Origin: Leadbetterella sp964489955
GTDB lineage: Bacteria > Bacteroidota > Bacteroidia > Cytophagales > Spirosomataceae
Assembly (NCBI GenBank): GCA_964489955.1
Contig: CAZBAV010000014.1
Span: 1-64,000 of the forward strand
Length of the DNA stretch: 64,000 bases
Direction: 5' to 3'
This document shows positions 25,633 to 35,276 of this stretch, one piece after another. Made by a program: the position numbers and the translations under genes. Each line of letters opens with the position of its first letter. Positions within the stretch are counted from its first letter, which is position 1. The notes under the pieces are model-generated. The model did no database searches. It saw only the letters and a list, made by a program, of their open reading frames with translations, and was not told the origin of the DNA.

Positions 25633-26172
25633 TTATTTAGAGAATTCCCCAGATATTTTTAGGTTTACATCATCGTTCAGAGACATACCTGATGTACCTA
25701 CACCAAAATCTATTCTGTTTATTTTTGTACTGGCTTCTATACTAAGCGTCTTTTTCGGGTCTTTGGTAGATATAGTTGCATCAAGAATGATAGGTTTAGT
25801 TACACCTTTAATGGTGAGGTTACCTGCTATCTTATATTTCTGTCCTCCGGCTTTCTTTACTGAGGTGCCTTTGAAGGTTATTTTCGGATGTACATCTACA
25901 TTGAAGTACTCTTCCTTTTTAATTTCCTTGTCACGGCCTTTACTGTTGGTATTTACTGATGCCACATCTGCTGTAAAATCTATTTTCAAATCTGTAAAAT
26001 CACTTTTTGTAGAACTCAGTTTAGCATCAAATACGCCAAAACTACCCTCTACTTCCGAGACTTTAAGGTGTACTATTGTAAAACCCACGTTTCCTCTACT
26101 TAAAGTCCACGCCTGGCCAAAGAGTGGGGCGGAGAATACTGTGCTTAGGACCAAAATAAGTATTTTTTTCAT
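25633..26172 (-). CDS. YceI family periplasmic protein (second copy)
   Basis: A 179-residue paralogue of the downstream YceI gene, also with a signal peptide (ending FGQ). Shared blocks are FDAKLSSTKSDFTDLKIDF, HPKITFKGTSVKKAGGQKYKIAGNLTIKG (abbreviated: TFKGTSVKK, GNLTIKGVTKPI). It keeps the barrel but differs in ligand-lining positions and in the loop FGVGTSGMSLNDDVNLKI, so it may bind a different lipid. It is the first gene of the pair. Confidence 0.92.
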   Translation of the reverse strand: MKKILILVLSTVFSAPLFGQAWTLSRGNVGFTIVHLKVSEVEGSFGVFDAKLSSTKSDFTDLKIDFTADVASVNTNSKGRDKEIKKEEYFNVDVHPKITFKGTSVKKAGGQKYKIAGNLTIKGVTKPIILDATISTKDPKKTLSIEASTKINRIDFGVGTSGMSLNDDVNLKISGEFSK

Positions 26173-26643
26173 TTACTCAGGGATGATTGTATGTATATAC
26201 ATCTAATACGGGAAAATAGTTCTTATTATTTTATGGATAGTCTACTATTTTGCTATTTTTCTTTTTTTAGGAAGGAGAAGGAGGGGGCATAGATTTTGGA
26301 GTAGGAGCAGTATAATATCTGAAGAGTACTTTCGGTTCTGTTTTACTTTACAGTTCGATGAAAAATAGATTACGGGCGAAAATTAAATTATAAAGGTTTT
26401 GGAAGTAACATGTGATAAAGTGTAGTTTCGTGACATGAGTACAATCTATCATCATGGGTTATAAAACGGACTTAAGTTAATAGCAGACCTTTTTTGGCAA
26501 GTCTTCTCAACTACGTTTGCTTACTTTACTGACAATTTGTCTTGTATGTTCTAAAAATCTTTAATCAGCACTATTATTGACGATTATACGTTCGTAAATT
26601 TGCGTTATCATTACTAAATACGGAGTTCCGTAATAAAGAAAAT
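26173..26643. other. Intergenic region upstream of secA
   Basis: 470 bases between the second YceI gene (divergent) and secA. It contains the candidate secA promoter at 26595-26602. I see no ORF, RNA gene or repeat in the rest. Confidence 0.6.
26595..26602 (+). promoter_or_regulatory. Candidate -7 box of secA
   Basis: TAAATTTG (TAnnTTTG) about 41 bases before the secA ATG. A TTG lies 15 bases upstream (26577-26579), shorter than the usual spacing. Confidence 0.5.
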
Positions 26644-29600
26644 ATGTTTAATTTTTTAGCTAAAGGTATCACCAAAATTTTTGGTACAAAATCAGAAAAG
26701 GACGTAAAAGTACTTAGTCCTTATGTAGATGCCACCAATGAAGAGTTTGCCAAGCTGGCAAATCTTAGTAACGATGATTTCAGGCAGAAGACAGTTGATC
26801 TACAAAACTATATCCAAGATAAACTATCTGGAATAGATTCCCAGATAAGCGAACTTAAAGCAGAGGCACAAACCGATGTGCCTGTAGAAAGGAAAGAGCA
26901 AATATTTAAGAAAGTTGATGAACTAGCTTCTAAGCGTAACGAGGAGCTGGAGGTAGTTCTGTTAGAGATTCTACCTAAGGCTTTTGCGATAGTTAAAGAA
27001 ACTGCTCGTAGATTTAAGCATAATGACGGTTTAGAGGTTACCGCTACCCATTTAGATCGGGAGTTGGCTATGACCAAACAACACATTGAAATTTCCGGGG
27101 ATAAAGCAGTATGGAAGAGTGAGTGGCTTGCAGCAGGAAATCTTCTAAGATGGGATATGGAACACTATGATGTACAGATTATAGGTGGTGCATCACTCCA
27201 TAAGGGAAACATTTCTGAAATGGCCACCGGGGAAGGTAAAACTCTTGTTGCAACTTTCCCGGCGTTCTTAAATGCCTTGGCAGGCCGTGGAGTACACGTG
27301 GTTACTGTAAACGACTATCTGGCAAGACGTGACTCAGAGTGGATGGCTCCAATATTTGAGTTTAACGGTATCACTTGTGACTGTATAGATAAACATCCTG
27401 CCAATTCGGCAGCCCGTAAGAAAGCATACAATGCCGGTATTACTTACGGTACTAATAATGAGTTTGGCTTTGATTACCTCCGTGATAACATGGTGAGTAA
27501 TCCTAGTGAACTGGTACAGCGTGAGCATCACTTTGCAATGGTAGATGAGGTTGACTCCGTACTTGTAGATGACGCCCGTACGCCACTTATCATAAGTGGA
27601 CCAATGACTAAGAAGAATGACGACGAGCTTTATAATACGCTAAAGCCACGTATTGGACAGTTGGTAGAGGTACAGAAGCAGTTGGTAGGTAATTACCTGG
27701 TAGAAGCTAAAAAGCTTATAGCTGCTGGTAACAAAAAAGAAGGCGGCCTGTCTTTGTTCAGAGCACACAGGGGTCTTCCAAAAAGTAAGCCGCTTATTAA
27801 ATTCTTGTCCGAAACAGGGATAAAAAAATTACTTCTTGACACAGAAGCTATCTATTTGGCAGAAAACCAAAAGCTGATGCCTGAAGCAGATGCTCCATTA
27901 TTTTTCACCATTGAAGAGAAAAATAATTCGGTAGAACTTACAGATAAAGGTTTGGATTTCCTTGCTTCGCATGACCAAGACCCGCAATTTTTCATTATGC
28001 CGGACCTAAGCATAGAAATGGTGGCTATTGAAAAATCTGATCTAAGTGCAGAAGATAAAATCCTTAAGAATGACGAACTGATTAAAGATTACTCTACAAA
28101 GGCTGAGCGTATCCATGCGGTTAACCAATTGGTAAAAGCCTACACCTTGTTCGAAAAAGACGTAGATTACGTTTTAATGGATGGTAAAGTTAAAATTGTG
28201 GATGAACAAACCGGCCGTATTATGGATGGTCGCCGGTGGTCAGACGGGTTACACCAAGCCGTAGAAGCTAAAGAAAATGTGAAGGTAGAAGATTCTACGC
28301 AAACATATGCCACGGTTACTTTGCAAAACTATTTCAGGATGTATCACAAGCTGGCTGGTATGACTGGTACAGCCGAAACAGAAGCTGCTGAATTCTGGAA
28401 GATTTATAAACTAGATGTAATTTCTATCCCTACAAATAGATCTATCATTAGGGATGATAGAGAAGATAAAGTCTACAAAACTGTACGTGAGAAGTACAAT
28501 GCCGTAGTAGAAGAAATAAACGAGATGGTTACGCTCGGTCGCCCGGTTTTGGTGGGTACCACATCGGTAGAAAACTCTGAGTTACTAAGCCGTATGCTTA
28601 CCCTTAAGAAAATACCACATCAGGTCCTTAACGCTAAACAACACGCCCGGGAGGCAGATATTGTAGCTGAAGCAGGTAAGCCAGGGACCGTAACTATAGC
28701 TACCAACATGGCAGGTAGGGGTACAGATATAAAACTTACTACAGATAGTAAAACATCCGGTGGTTTGGCTATTATTGGTACAGAGAGACATGAGTCCAGA
28801 AGGGTAGACCGTCAGTTACGTGGACGTGCCGGAAGGCAGGGAGATCCAGGTTCTTCGCAATTTTTTGTGAGTTTGGAAGACGGCCTAATGCGTATGTTTG
28901 GCTCAGACCGCATAGCCAAGGTTATGGACCGCATGGGTATGGAAGAAGGCGAAGTTATACAGAGCTCTATGATTACCAGTTCTATAGAAAGAGCACAACG
29001 TAAAGTAGAAGAGAATAACTTTGGTATGCGTAAGCGTTTGATTGAATATGATGACGTGATGAACATCCAAAGGGATACGATATACAAGAGACGTAAGAAT
29101 GCACTTTTTGGCGAAAGGCTTTCGCTGGATGTGGCGAATGTGATGTATGATACTTGTGCGGATATTGTAAACCAAACTGTTGGGCAGATAGAAGAGTTTG
29201 AGGTGCGTACTATCCAAAGGCTTGGCTTTAAGCCGGAAATAGACGGAGCCAGTTTCGGTAAAGGTGGTACCGCATTGGTTGCGAACCTGTATACACAGGC
29301 AGAAGCTCATTACAAAGCCAAAAATGATGCAATAAGAAAGAACATTGTTCCGGGTCTGCAGAACATTTATGCAGATAGGTCGGCACTTGTAGACGAGTCT
29401 TTTATGGCGGTAATTGGTGACGGAAATAAACGTATTGCCGTTTTTGCCGATCTCAAGAAAAGTATTGATACAGATGGACGGGAGTTAATCCTAGAGATGG
29501 AGAAGAGTATCTCGCTTAGCATTATAGACCAAGAGTGGAAAGAACACTTGAGGGATATGGATGACCTAAAGCAGTCGGTACAGAACGCTTCTTATGAACA

Positions 29601-29952
29601 AAAAGACCCGCTTTTGATTTACAAGTTTGAAGCTGTAGAGCTGTTCCAGAACTTTTTAAAGAAAGTAAATGCCGAAATGATAGGGTTCTTAATGAAAGCT
29701 GGAGTAGAGGAGTTACGTTTCCATCAAGCGGCACCAGTACAGAAGGTAGCTAAGCCAGCTTTACAAACTAACAAAGCTGAAGGCAGTGACGGTGAAGCAA
29801 AAGCAGCTGTACGTCCTGTTGTTGCTCAAAAAGTTGCCAGCCGTAATGATAGGGTAAATGTACAATATCGTGATGGAAGTGTTAAAAAAGATGTGAAGTT
29901 CAAGACTGTAGAGAACGATGTCCTAAGTGGAGATGCAGTTTTAATAGATTGA
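26644..29952 (+). CDS. secA: Preprotein translocase ATPase SecA
   Basis: A 1102-residue SecA that drives Sec export through SecYEG. Visible in order: Walker A in ATGEGKTLVA (about 196-205), GITYGTNNEFGFDYLRDNM, Walker B region HFAMVDEVDSVLVDDARTPL, TYATVTLQNYFRMYHKLAGMTGTAETE, and ATNMAGRGTDIKL. Longer than E. coli SecA (901 residues): there is an extra segment of about 100 residues in the region after ISGPM (about 330-480), as in other Bacteroidota. The C-terminus lacks the Cys-rich zinc-binding SEC-C motif, ending in ENDVLSGDAVLID. Monocistronic, with a strong terminator. Confidence 0.98.
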   Translation: MFNFLAKGITKIFGTKSEKDVKVLSPYVDATNEEFAKLANLSNDDFRQKTVDLQNYIQDKLSGIDSQISELKAEAQTDVPVERKEQIFKKVDELASKRNEELEVVLLEILPKAFAIVKETARRFKHNDGLEVTATHLDRELAMTKQHIEISGDKAVWKSEWLAAGNLLRWDMEHYDVQIIGGASLHKGNISEMATGEGKTLVATFPAFLNALAGRGVHVVTVNDYLARRDSEWMAPIFEFNGITCDCIDKHPANSAARKKAYNAGITYGTNNEFGFDYLRDNMVSNPSELVQREHHFAMVDEVDSVLVDDARTPLIISGPMTKKNDDELYNTLKPRIGQLVEVQKQLVGNYLVEAKKLIAAGNKKEGGLSLFRAHRGLPKSKPLIKFLSETGIKKLLLDTEAIYLAENQKLMPEADAPLFFTIEEKNNSVELTDKGLDFLASHDQDPQFFIMPDLSIEMVAIEKSDLSAEDKILKNDELIKDYSTKAERIHAVNQLVKAYTLFEKDVDYVLMDGKVKIVDEQTGRIMDGRRWSDGLHQAVEAKENVKVEDSTQTYATVTLQNYFRMYHKLAGMTGTAETEAAEFWKIYKLDVISIPTNRSIIRDDREDKVYKTVREKYNAVVEEINEMVTLGRPVLVGTTSVENSELLSRMLTLKKIPHQVLNAKQHAREADIVAEAGKPGTVTIATNMAGRGTDIKLTTDSKTSGGLAIIGTERHESRRVDRQLRGRAGRQGDPGSSQFFVSLEDGLMRMFGSDRIAKVMDRMGMEEGEVIQSSMITSSIERAQRKVEENNFGMRKRLIEYDDVMNIQRDTIYKRRKNALFGERLSLDVANVMYDTCADIVNQTVGQIEEFEVRTIQRLGFKPEIDGASFGKGGTALVANLYTQAEAHYKAKNDAIRKNIVPGLQNIYADRSALVDESFMAVIGDGNKRIAVFADLKKSIDTDGRELILEMEKSISLSIIDQEWKEHLRDMDDLKQSVQNASYEQKDPLLIYKFEAVELFQNFLKKVNAEMIGFLMKAGVEELRFHQAAPVQKVAKPALQTNKAEGSDGEAKAAVRPVVAQKVASRNDRVNVQYRDGSVKKDVKFKTVENDVLSGDAVLID

Positions 29953-29971
29953 TTTTTTTTCGTAGATATTG

Positions 29972-30002
29972 GCCGGAAGGGTTTACCCTTCCGGCTTTTT
30001 TT
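29972..30002 (+). terminator. Intrinsic terminator of secA
   Basis: Ten-bp perfect stem (GCCGGAAGGG / CCCTTCCGGC) with loop TTTA followed by seven T. Confidence 0.95.
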
Positions 30003-30109
30003 ATACCTGTTATTTTGGGTGCTGGATATGCGTGTTAATATAATAAGCTGAGTTCGATTAAAATCACATAGATATAAGTATCGGTAAATCAGTTATACTG
30101 ATAAAGTAT

Positions 30110-30142
30110 ACATAGTGCTGGAGTTAGGCTTCAGCACTATGT
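30110..30142. repeat. Long perfect stem-loop without a T-run
   Basis: ACATAGTGCTG (30110-30120) is the inverted complement of CAGCACTATGT (30132-30142). The loop GAGTTAGGCTT can extend the stem by three more pairs including a G-T. Not followed by T-tract on either strand, so not a normal terminator. Function unknown. Confidence 0.75.
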
Positions 30143-30317
30143 GAATAGCTTCAGCTGTCTATACTTACTCAGAAAATGTCTTCTTTTCTATGTGGTGTGT
30201 ACTATAATCATTATGTTAATAATCCAACTGAGATTATTAAGAGCTGTTTTGTCCATTTTTTTATCGGGTGGTTGCAGTATAGGATAACAAACTGGTGGAT
30301 TTTCCGCCGCAAAACCC

Positions 30318-30325
30318 TATTTTTG
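30318..30325 (+). promoter_or_regulatory. Candidate -7 box of the four-repeat secreted protein gene
   Basis: TATTTTTG matches TAnnTTTG and lies 33 bases before the ATG at 30359. This favours that start over one 183 bases upstream. Confidence 0.55.
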
Positions 30326-30358
30326 TATTTATATTTTTTTGTATTAATCTATTTAGGT

Positions 30359-32035
30359 ATGAAACACTTGTTCTTTCTATTTCTTCTTTTTGCATGTGGT
30401 GCTAAGGCACAAGATAGTGGGTACGGTTCTATTAAATCTGAGTTGAAAAATGCAGTAAAGAGCGTTTCTACTGCAGGTGCAGAAATTGAGCAAAGTATAA
30501 CTTTTGATGATTCTAAGCCTCTTAACTTAACTTTTTTGACAGTAAGTACTGACAAGAAGGGCAAGTCTGCAAGTAGTAAATATGTATTTAACCCGGCGGA
30601 TTTCAACCAAAACTCAGTATCATACAAGATAGCAAAAGATATAATCCTGGTTAATGTATCCACTAAAGGAGGAAGTAAGTATGTACAGCTTTTTGAAAAC
30701 GACCAGTTCAAAGGTTTTGTAGACAAGTTTTCTTTGAATGCTACAGATATAGATAATGCTCGTAGCCTGGTAGATATCCTAAAAAAGATGGTGCCAGTGG
30801 CAGCAAAACTTGAAGAAAGCCAACAGAAGTTACCAGCTAGCTTTGAAGCACTGTCTAAGTGGCTACAAGAAAATATTAATACACAGGAATTAGATGGTGT
30901 TAAATTTGAGCAATCATTAAAAAATGAAAATCTGATAGGAACTTACACCAGAGCAGTATACGATGTCAAAGGACAGACAAAAGGAGAAAATACCTATACA
31001 TTTAATTGGGGCGATTTTAATGCCAAAGCTGTTTCTTTAGATATTAAATCTAAACAGTTGTCTGTAAGTGTATTAACGAAGAACAAGAAGAAGTTTATAA
31101 AGGATGTGAAATCTGGCGAATTGCAGAATAATACAGACGAATTAGTCTTCTCTGGTTATGACGTTGACTGGGTAAAGATGCTAAAAAAAGGATTAGAAAC
31201 CTTTATTCCATTGGCTGAGCAACGTTTGGCTTCCTCTGGACCCAAACTAGATTCTTATGCCTCTGCAATGAAGTACCTTTCCAAGGTCAACAATACGTTT
31301 CAGGATAAAGCTAACACTACGGTGCAAGCTTTAAGTGGAGACTGTATGGCCCATGTAACTATTTCTACCTCTGGGAAAAGTAATCTGGAAGAAGAATACA
31401 AGTTTTTTCTGGGTGATATTAATGATAAAAAACTTGATTTAGATGTGAAAGGAGGATTATTCTTAGTAGAGCTTTCTGCTTTGAATAATCAGAAACTATT
31501 GGAATATTCTAAGAATGGTGCAAAACAAAACTACAATAATAGCTTGGTGTTTTCGTCAGATTTCTTAGAGGATTTTAGATATATACCAGATGCATTTAAG
31601 AAAGTTATAGCAGAATGCAAGGCAGCTAAGAAAAGTGCTGTACCAACAGGTGGTTTTGCGGCCAAAGCAGCTTGGTTAGGAAGCCAAATTCCAAATCTGG
31701 ATGGCGAAGGAGAGAGTGTGTCTCAGTCTTTGGCTATAAATCCTGATTGCTCATTTAAATATACTGAAACACGTTCAGATGCTAAGAAGTCTGTTGAGAT
31801 GGTGTATGAAACTAGCTTGAAAGATATCAATGCTAACGCCGTGACTCTGGATGTATCGGGTAAAAATGTGTATGTTTCTCTGCTAGCAAATGGGAAGGAA
31901 AAGGTAATTAAAACCCACAAAGATGGCGTTCCTACTGCATATTCTAACGGTATAAAATTGCAAATAGATAATATTGAGGCCGCTAGAAATATTACGGAGG
32001 GTTTTAAGGAAACTATAAAAGTATGCCCTAAATAG
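30359..32035 (+). CDS. Secreted protein of four internal repeats, function unknown
   Basis: 558 residues from the ATG at 30359; the signal peptide MKHLFFLFLLFACGAKAQ and the upstream promoter box support this start. A longer frame from 30176 adds 61 residues of poor character and is rejected. The mature protein is four copies of a unit of about 135 residues (about 20-150, 160-285, 300-420, 433-558). Each has an N-terminal helix, then a beta-rich part with the signature Y-x-[FT]-x3-D-[FI]-N: YVFNPADFN (75), YTFNWGDFN (213), YKFFLGDIN (347), YETSLKDIN (483), and a C-terminal amphipathic helix with A/D and Lys. I do not recognise the domain. The gene stands alone between secA and a histidine kinase. 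Confidence 0.8.
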   Translation: MKHLFFLFLLFACGAKAQDSGYGSIKSELKNAVKSVSTAGAEIEQSITFDDSKPLNLTFLTVSTDKKGKSASSKYVFNPADFNQNSVSYKIAKDIILVNVSTKGGSKYVQLFENDQFKGFVDKFSLNATDIDNARSLVDILKKMVPVAAKLEESQQKLPASFEALSKWLQENINTQELDGVKFEQSLKNENLIGTYTRAVYDVKGQTKGENTYTFNWGDFNAKAVSLDIKSKQLSVSVLTKNKKKFIKDVKSGELQNNTDELVFSGYDVDWVKMLKKGLETFIPLAEQRLASSGPKLDSYASAMKYLSKVNNTFQDKANTTVQALSGDCMAHVTISTSGKSNLEEEYKFFLGDINDKKLDLDVKGGLFLVELSALNNQKLLEYSKNGAKQNYNNSLVFSSDFLEDFRYIPDAFKKVIAECKAAKKSAVPTGGFAAKAAWLGSQIPNLDGEGESVSQSLAINPDCSFKYTETRSDAKKSVEMVYETSLKDINANAVTLDVSGKNVYVSLLANGKEKVIKTHKDGVPTAYSNGIKLQIDNIEAARNITEGFKETIKVCPK

Positions 32036-32237
32036 CTGTCGATTACAGAGGGTTTTTCTATAAAATAGATTGAGCATTCTTCAGTCTGATAGGTACTGTT
32101 TTGTAGATATGCAAATATCCAGATATACTTTGCAATCTCTTCTAGTTTAGAGCTATGTTTCTTTGCAGACATGGTTGTTTTGGTGCTTTTGTATTGCGTC
32201 TTGCTTTTAAAGCACTATTTTTAGTGAAAAAAAACCG

Positions 32238-33602
32238 ATGTCTACTCGGAATAAACTTGTTGTCCTGCTTTTTGCTTCATTATTTGGCATAATCCTGCTT
32301 TTTGGAGGGTTTATTTATTACAACATTATAGAGTACTCTTATGAGGACTTTCACGCTCGCCTGCATACAAGGGCAGTCACTACAGCCAAAATAGAGCTGG
32401 AATCTAATAATGAAGCTAATTACCTAAAACGCTTTAAAGCAGAGTATTTAGAAAAACTCACAAATGAGTCGCACCATATTATTGAATTAGATAAAATAGA
32501 TACTCGTACACTCTCAAATGACCTTGAAATTCCAGAATCTTTTCTAAGAAATGTACTTAAGAATAAGGAGGGCTTTTATAGTCAAAACACTACTTTCTAT
32601 AACGCAATTGTCTATGAATCAAAGGGGAAGGGCTATTTGGTCCTAGTTTCGGCTGAAAATTATTACCATACTCACCATGAGGTGTATTTGAGGCAGCTTC
32701 TAGTGGGGACTATCATTTTCGCTTTTTTGTTGGTTTTCTTTTTGGCTTACTGGATGTCTGCTCGTATTACCAAGCCCCTTAATGAAATGACGGAAAAGGT
32801 GAATGAAATAGGTACAGAAAACCTTCACCAGCGGCTTCCGGAGAATAACAGGAGCGTAGAACTAGAAATCCTCTCTCGCTCATTTAATGTGATGTTAGAT
32901 AGGCTAGAGACTGCTTTTGAGGCACAAAATAATTTTGTTTCTAATGCCTCGCATGAACTCCGTACTCCGCTTACTGCCATAATAGCAGAGGCAGATCTGG
33001 CTCTTTCCCGAGACCGAAATACAGAGAGTTACCAAGAAACTTTGCAAGTAATTCTATCAGAAGCTGAAAAGCTGAACCATAAAACGCAAGCTTTGCTTTT
33101 CCTCGCCCAAACAGGTTTTAGGAAATCGAAACTTGTTTTGGATAAGGTGAGGGTAGATGAGTTGTTGATGGAGTGTAAGAAGAATTTTAACAAAATTGAA
33201 CCAGACAATAAGATACATATAGATTTTTCTAACCTACCCGAGAATCATGAGCGACTTTTGGTGGTAGGAAACAAGCAACTACTTCTTTTGGCTTTATCTA
33301 ACCTTATAAGTAATGGTATTAAGTATTCCACGAACGAAATAGTAGAGGTAAAAATCTCTTGGGACGGACCAGATATTATAATTACTGTAGAAGATAAGGG
33401 TATTGGTATTCCGGAGTCGGAACTGCCATTTATTTTTGATCCTTTCTACCGTGCTTCTAATGTAGATGGTTTTGAAGGGTATGGAATAGGCTTGCCACTA
33501 GCACGAAATATTATCCGCTTGCACAAAGGAGAACTCCACATAATGTCGGCTTCAGGAGCGGGTGTTAAGGTTGAAATTAGAATACCATTAAGGCGGAATT
33601 AG
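32238..33602 (+). CDS. Sensor histidine kinase (HAMP-HisKA-HATPase)
   Basis: A 454-residue membrane kinase: TM1 about 8-30, periplasmic sensor about 31-153, TM2 about 154-175, HAMP about 175-228, HisKA with phospho-acceptor His239 (NASHELRTPLTAI), and a HATPase domain with N box (LALSNLISNGIKYS), G1 (VEDKGIGIPES) and G2 (GYGIGLPLARNII). No response regulator gene is adjacent; the only OmpR-type regulator in the window is at 60.6-61.3 kb. Signal sensed is unknown. The downstream gene is SulP. Confidence 0.95.
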   Translation: MSTRNKLVVLLFASLFGIILLFGGFIYYNIIEYSYEDFHARLHTRAVTTAKIELESNNEANYLKRFKAEYLEKLTNESHHIIELDKIDTRTLSNDLEIPESFLRNVLKNKEGFYSQNTTFYNAIVYESKGKGYLVLVSAENYYHTHHEVYLRQLLVGTIIFAFLLVFFLAYWMSARITKPLNEMTEKVNEIGTENLHQRLPENNRSVELEILSRSFNVMLDRLETAFEAQNNFVSNASHELRTPLTAIIAEADLALSRDRNTESYQETLQVILSEAEKLNHKTQALLFLAQTGFRKSKLVLDKVRVDELLMECKKNFNKIEPDNKIHIDFSNLPENHERLLVVGNKQLLLLALSNLISNGIKYSTNEIVEVKISWDGPDIIITVEDKGIGIPESELPFIFDPFYRASNVDGFEGYGIGLPLARNIIRLHKGELHIMSASGAGVKVEIRIPLRRN

Positions 33603-33666
33603 AATACGATTAAAATCAATTAGGGCACATTTTCAGCGAAACTACGAGTCTTTTTACTGCGTTAAA

Positions 33667-33695
33667 AAGGTTGTGCAATAGAACCGCACAACCTT
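33667..33695. terminator. Stem-loop between kinase and SulP genes
   Basis: Ten-bp perfect stem (AAGGTTGTGC / GCACAACCTT) with a 9-base loop. The T-run is on the minus side only, so this may be a terminator for kinase readthrough of moderate strength or a leader structure of the SulP mRNA. Confidence 0.55.
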
Positions 33696-33718
33696 AAACT
33701 AAATATTTGATATATTTT

Positions 33719-35272
33719 ATGAACAGTAAGTATTTTAAGAATCTGAAATATGATTTACCAGCTGGTTTAGTAGTATTTCTAGTAGCCCTACCATTGTGTT
33801 TAGGCATTTCGTTAGCATCTGGTACCCCTTTCTTTAGCGGTATTATTGCAGGTATCATTGGTGGTATTGTAATTGGGGTGCTGTCAAATAGCCAGTTAAG
33901 TGTTAGTGGACCTGCTGCAGGGTTGGTGGCCATCATTATCTCGGCAATTGCCACCTTAGGAGCATTTGAAGTATTTTTACTTGCAGTAGTACTTGCGGGT
34001 GCTTTACAGATAGTATTGGGTTTACTTAAAGCAGGAGGAGTGGCCTATTATTTTCCCTCAAACGTTATTAAAGGAATGTTATCGGGTATTGGTATTATTA
34101 TTATTTTGAAGCAAATACCACATGCTCTAGGCTATGATGTAGAAGCATTTAGTGAACTTACAAACTTTTTCCAGGAAGATGGAGGGACCGCATTGTCCGG
34201 CTTAAGTCAAGCATTTAGTAATATTAGTACCGGAGCCACGCTTATATGTTTATTGGCAATAGGAATTATCTTGGCATTCGAGACACAGGCATTGAAAAAA
34301 GTATCTAAGATTGTACCAGGAGGCTTGGTAGCTGTAATTGCCAGTGTTTTGGTAAGTGAGTATGTATTTAAATCTATCCCTTCATTGGCTATTTCTGCAG
34401 ACCACTTGGTAAACGTACCAGTAGCTAGCTCGTTCTCAGAAATGTTAGGATTCTTTACATTTCCGGACTTTAGCCAAATCCTGAACTCAAACGTATGGAT
34501 AGTTGCAGTGACAATTACAGCCGTGGCATCTATAGAGACGCTACTTTGTATTGAGGCAGTAGACCAATTAGATCCACACAAAAGATTTACTGATAATAAC
34601 CGTGAACTGGTGGCACAAGGGATAGGAAACGCAGCGTCTGGCTTAATAGGTGGTTTACCTATTACATCGGTAATTGTACGTAGTAGTGCCAACCTTAATG
34701 CTAATGCAAAAACGAAAGTTTCTACTATTTTCCACGGGGTGTTATTATTTGCATCGGTATTGTTGATTCCTAGCGTATTGAACAAAATTCCTTTGGCGGC
34801 TTTGGCAGCAATCTTAATACACACAGGTTACAAGTTGGCGAAACCTACTATATTCAAGGAGATGTTTTCCAATGGCAAATACCAGTGGAAGCCTTTCTTA
34901 CTTACAGTAGCCAGTGTTGTAATCTTTGACTTACTTATAGGTGTGGGTGTAGGTTTGGCTTATAGTGTGTATTATATCCTTAAAGGAAACTTCAAGAACT
35001 CTTTCTCATACGAAACACCAAAAAAGGATGAGCCATATAAAATGGTGTTGTCTGAAGAAGTGTCGTTCTTGAATAAAGCAGATATCAAAGAGAAGTTAGA
35101 GTCGGTACCTAAAAACGGATCAATTGTAATTGATGCAAGCAACTCTAGTTATATAGATTTTGATGTATTACAAGCACTTAAAGAGTTTGTGAATTACAAA
35201 GCCAAATACAGGAATATTAATTGCGAGCTTATTGGTTTCGAAGGCCAATATGACATAATTAATAGAGGGTAA
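33719..35272 (+). CDS. SulP family anion transporter with STAS domain
   Basis: A 517-residue transporter (start ATG 33719 chosen over a TTG 12 bases upstream). About 10-14 membrane segments with SulP signatures: YDLPAGLVVFLVALPLCLGI (10-30), VSGPAAGLVAI, and IGGLPITSVIVRSSAN. The C-terminal about 90 residues (from EPYKMVLSEEVSFLNKADI) form a STAS domain. SulP proteins carry sulfate, bicarbonate or other anions. A beta-carbonic anhydrase gene begins 4 bases after the stop, a recurrent arrangement suggesting bicarbonate transport (BicA-like). Only this pairing points to substrate. Confidence 0.92.
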   Translation: MNSKYFKNLKYDLPAGLVVFLVALPLCLGISLASGTPFFSGIIAGIIGGIVIGVLSNSQLSVSGPAAGLVAIIISAIATLGAFEVFLLAVVLAGALQIVLGLLKAGGVAYYFPSNVIKGMLSGIGIIIILKQIPHALGYDVEAFSELTNFFQEDGGTALSGLSQAFSNISTGATLICLLAIGIILAFETQALKKVSKIVPGGLVAVIASVLVSEYVFKSIPSLAISADHLVNVPVASSFSEMLGFFTFPDFSQILNSNVWIVAVTITAVASIETLLCIEAVDQLDPHKRFTDNNRELVAQGIGNAASGLIGGLPITSVIVRSSANLNANAKTKVSTIFHGVLLFASVLLIPSVLNKIPLAALAAILIHTGYKLAKPTIFKEMFSNGKYQWKPFLLTVASVVIFDLLIGVGVGLAYSVYYILKGNFKNSFSYETPKKDEPYKMVLSEEVSFLNKADIKEKLESVPKNGSIVIDASNSSYIDFDVLQALKEFVNYKAKYRNINCELIGFEGQYDIINRG

Positions 35273-35276
35273 AGAA

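Noticed and set aside
31723..32172. 149-codon ORF on the minus strand
   Set aside because: Mostly antisense to the four-repeat secreted protein; no independent start signal or family.
34207..34824. 205-codon ORF on the minus strand
   Set aside because: Antisense to the SulP gene and composed of repeats caused by its codon use; no family character.
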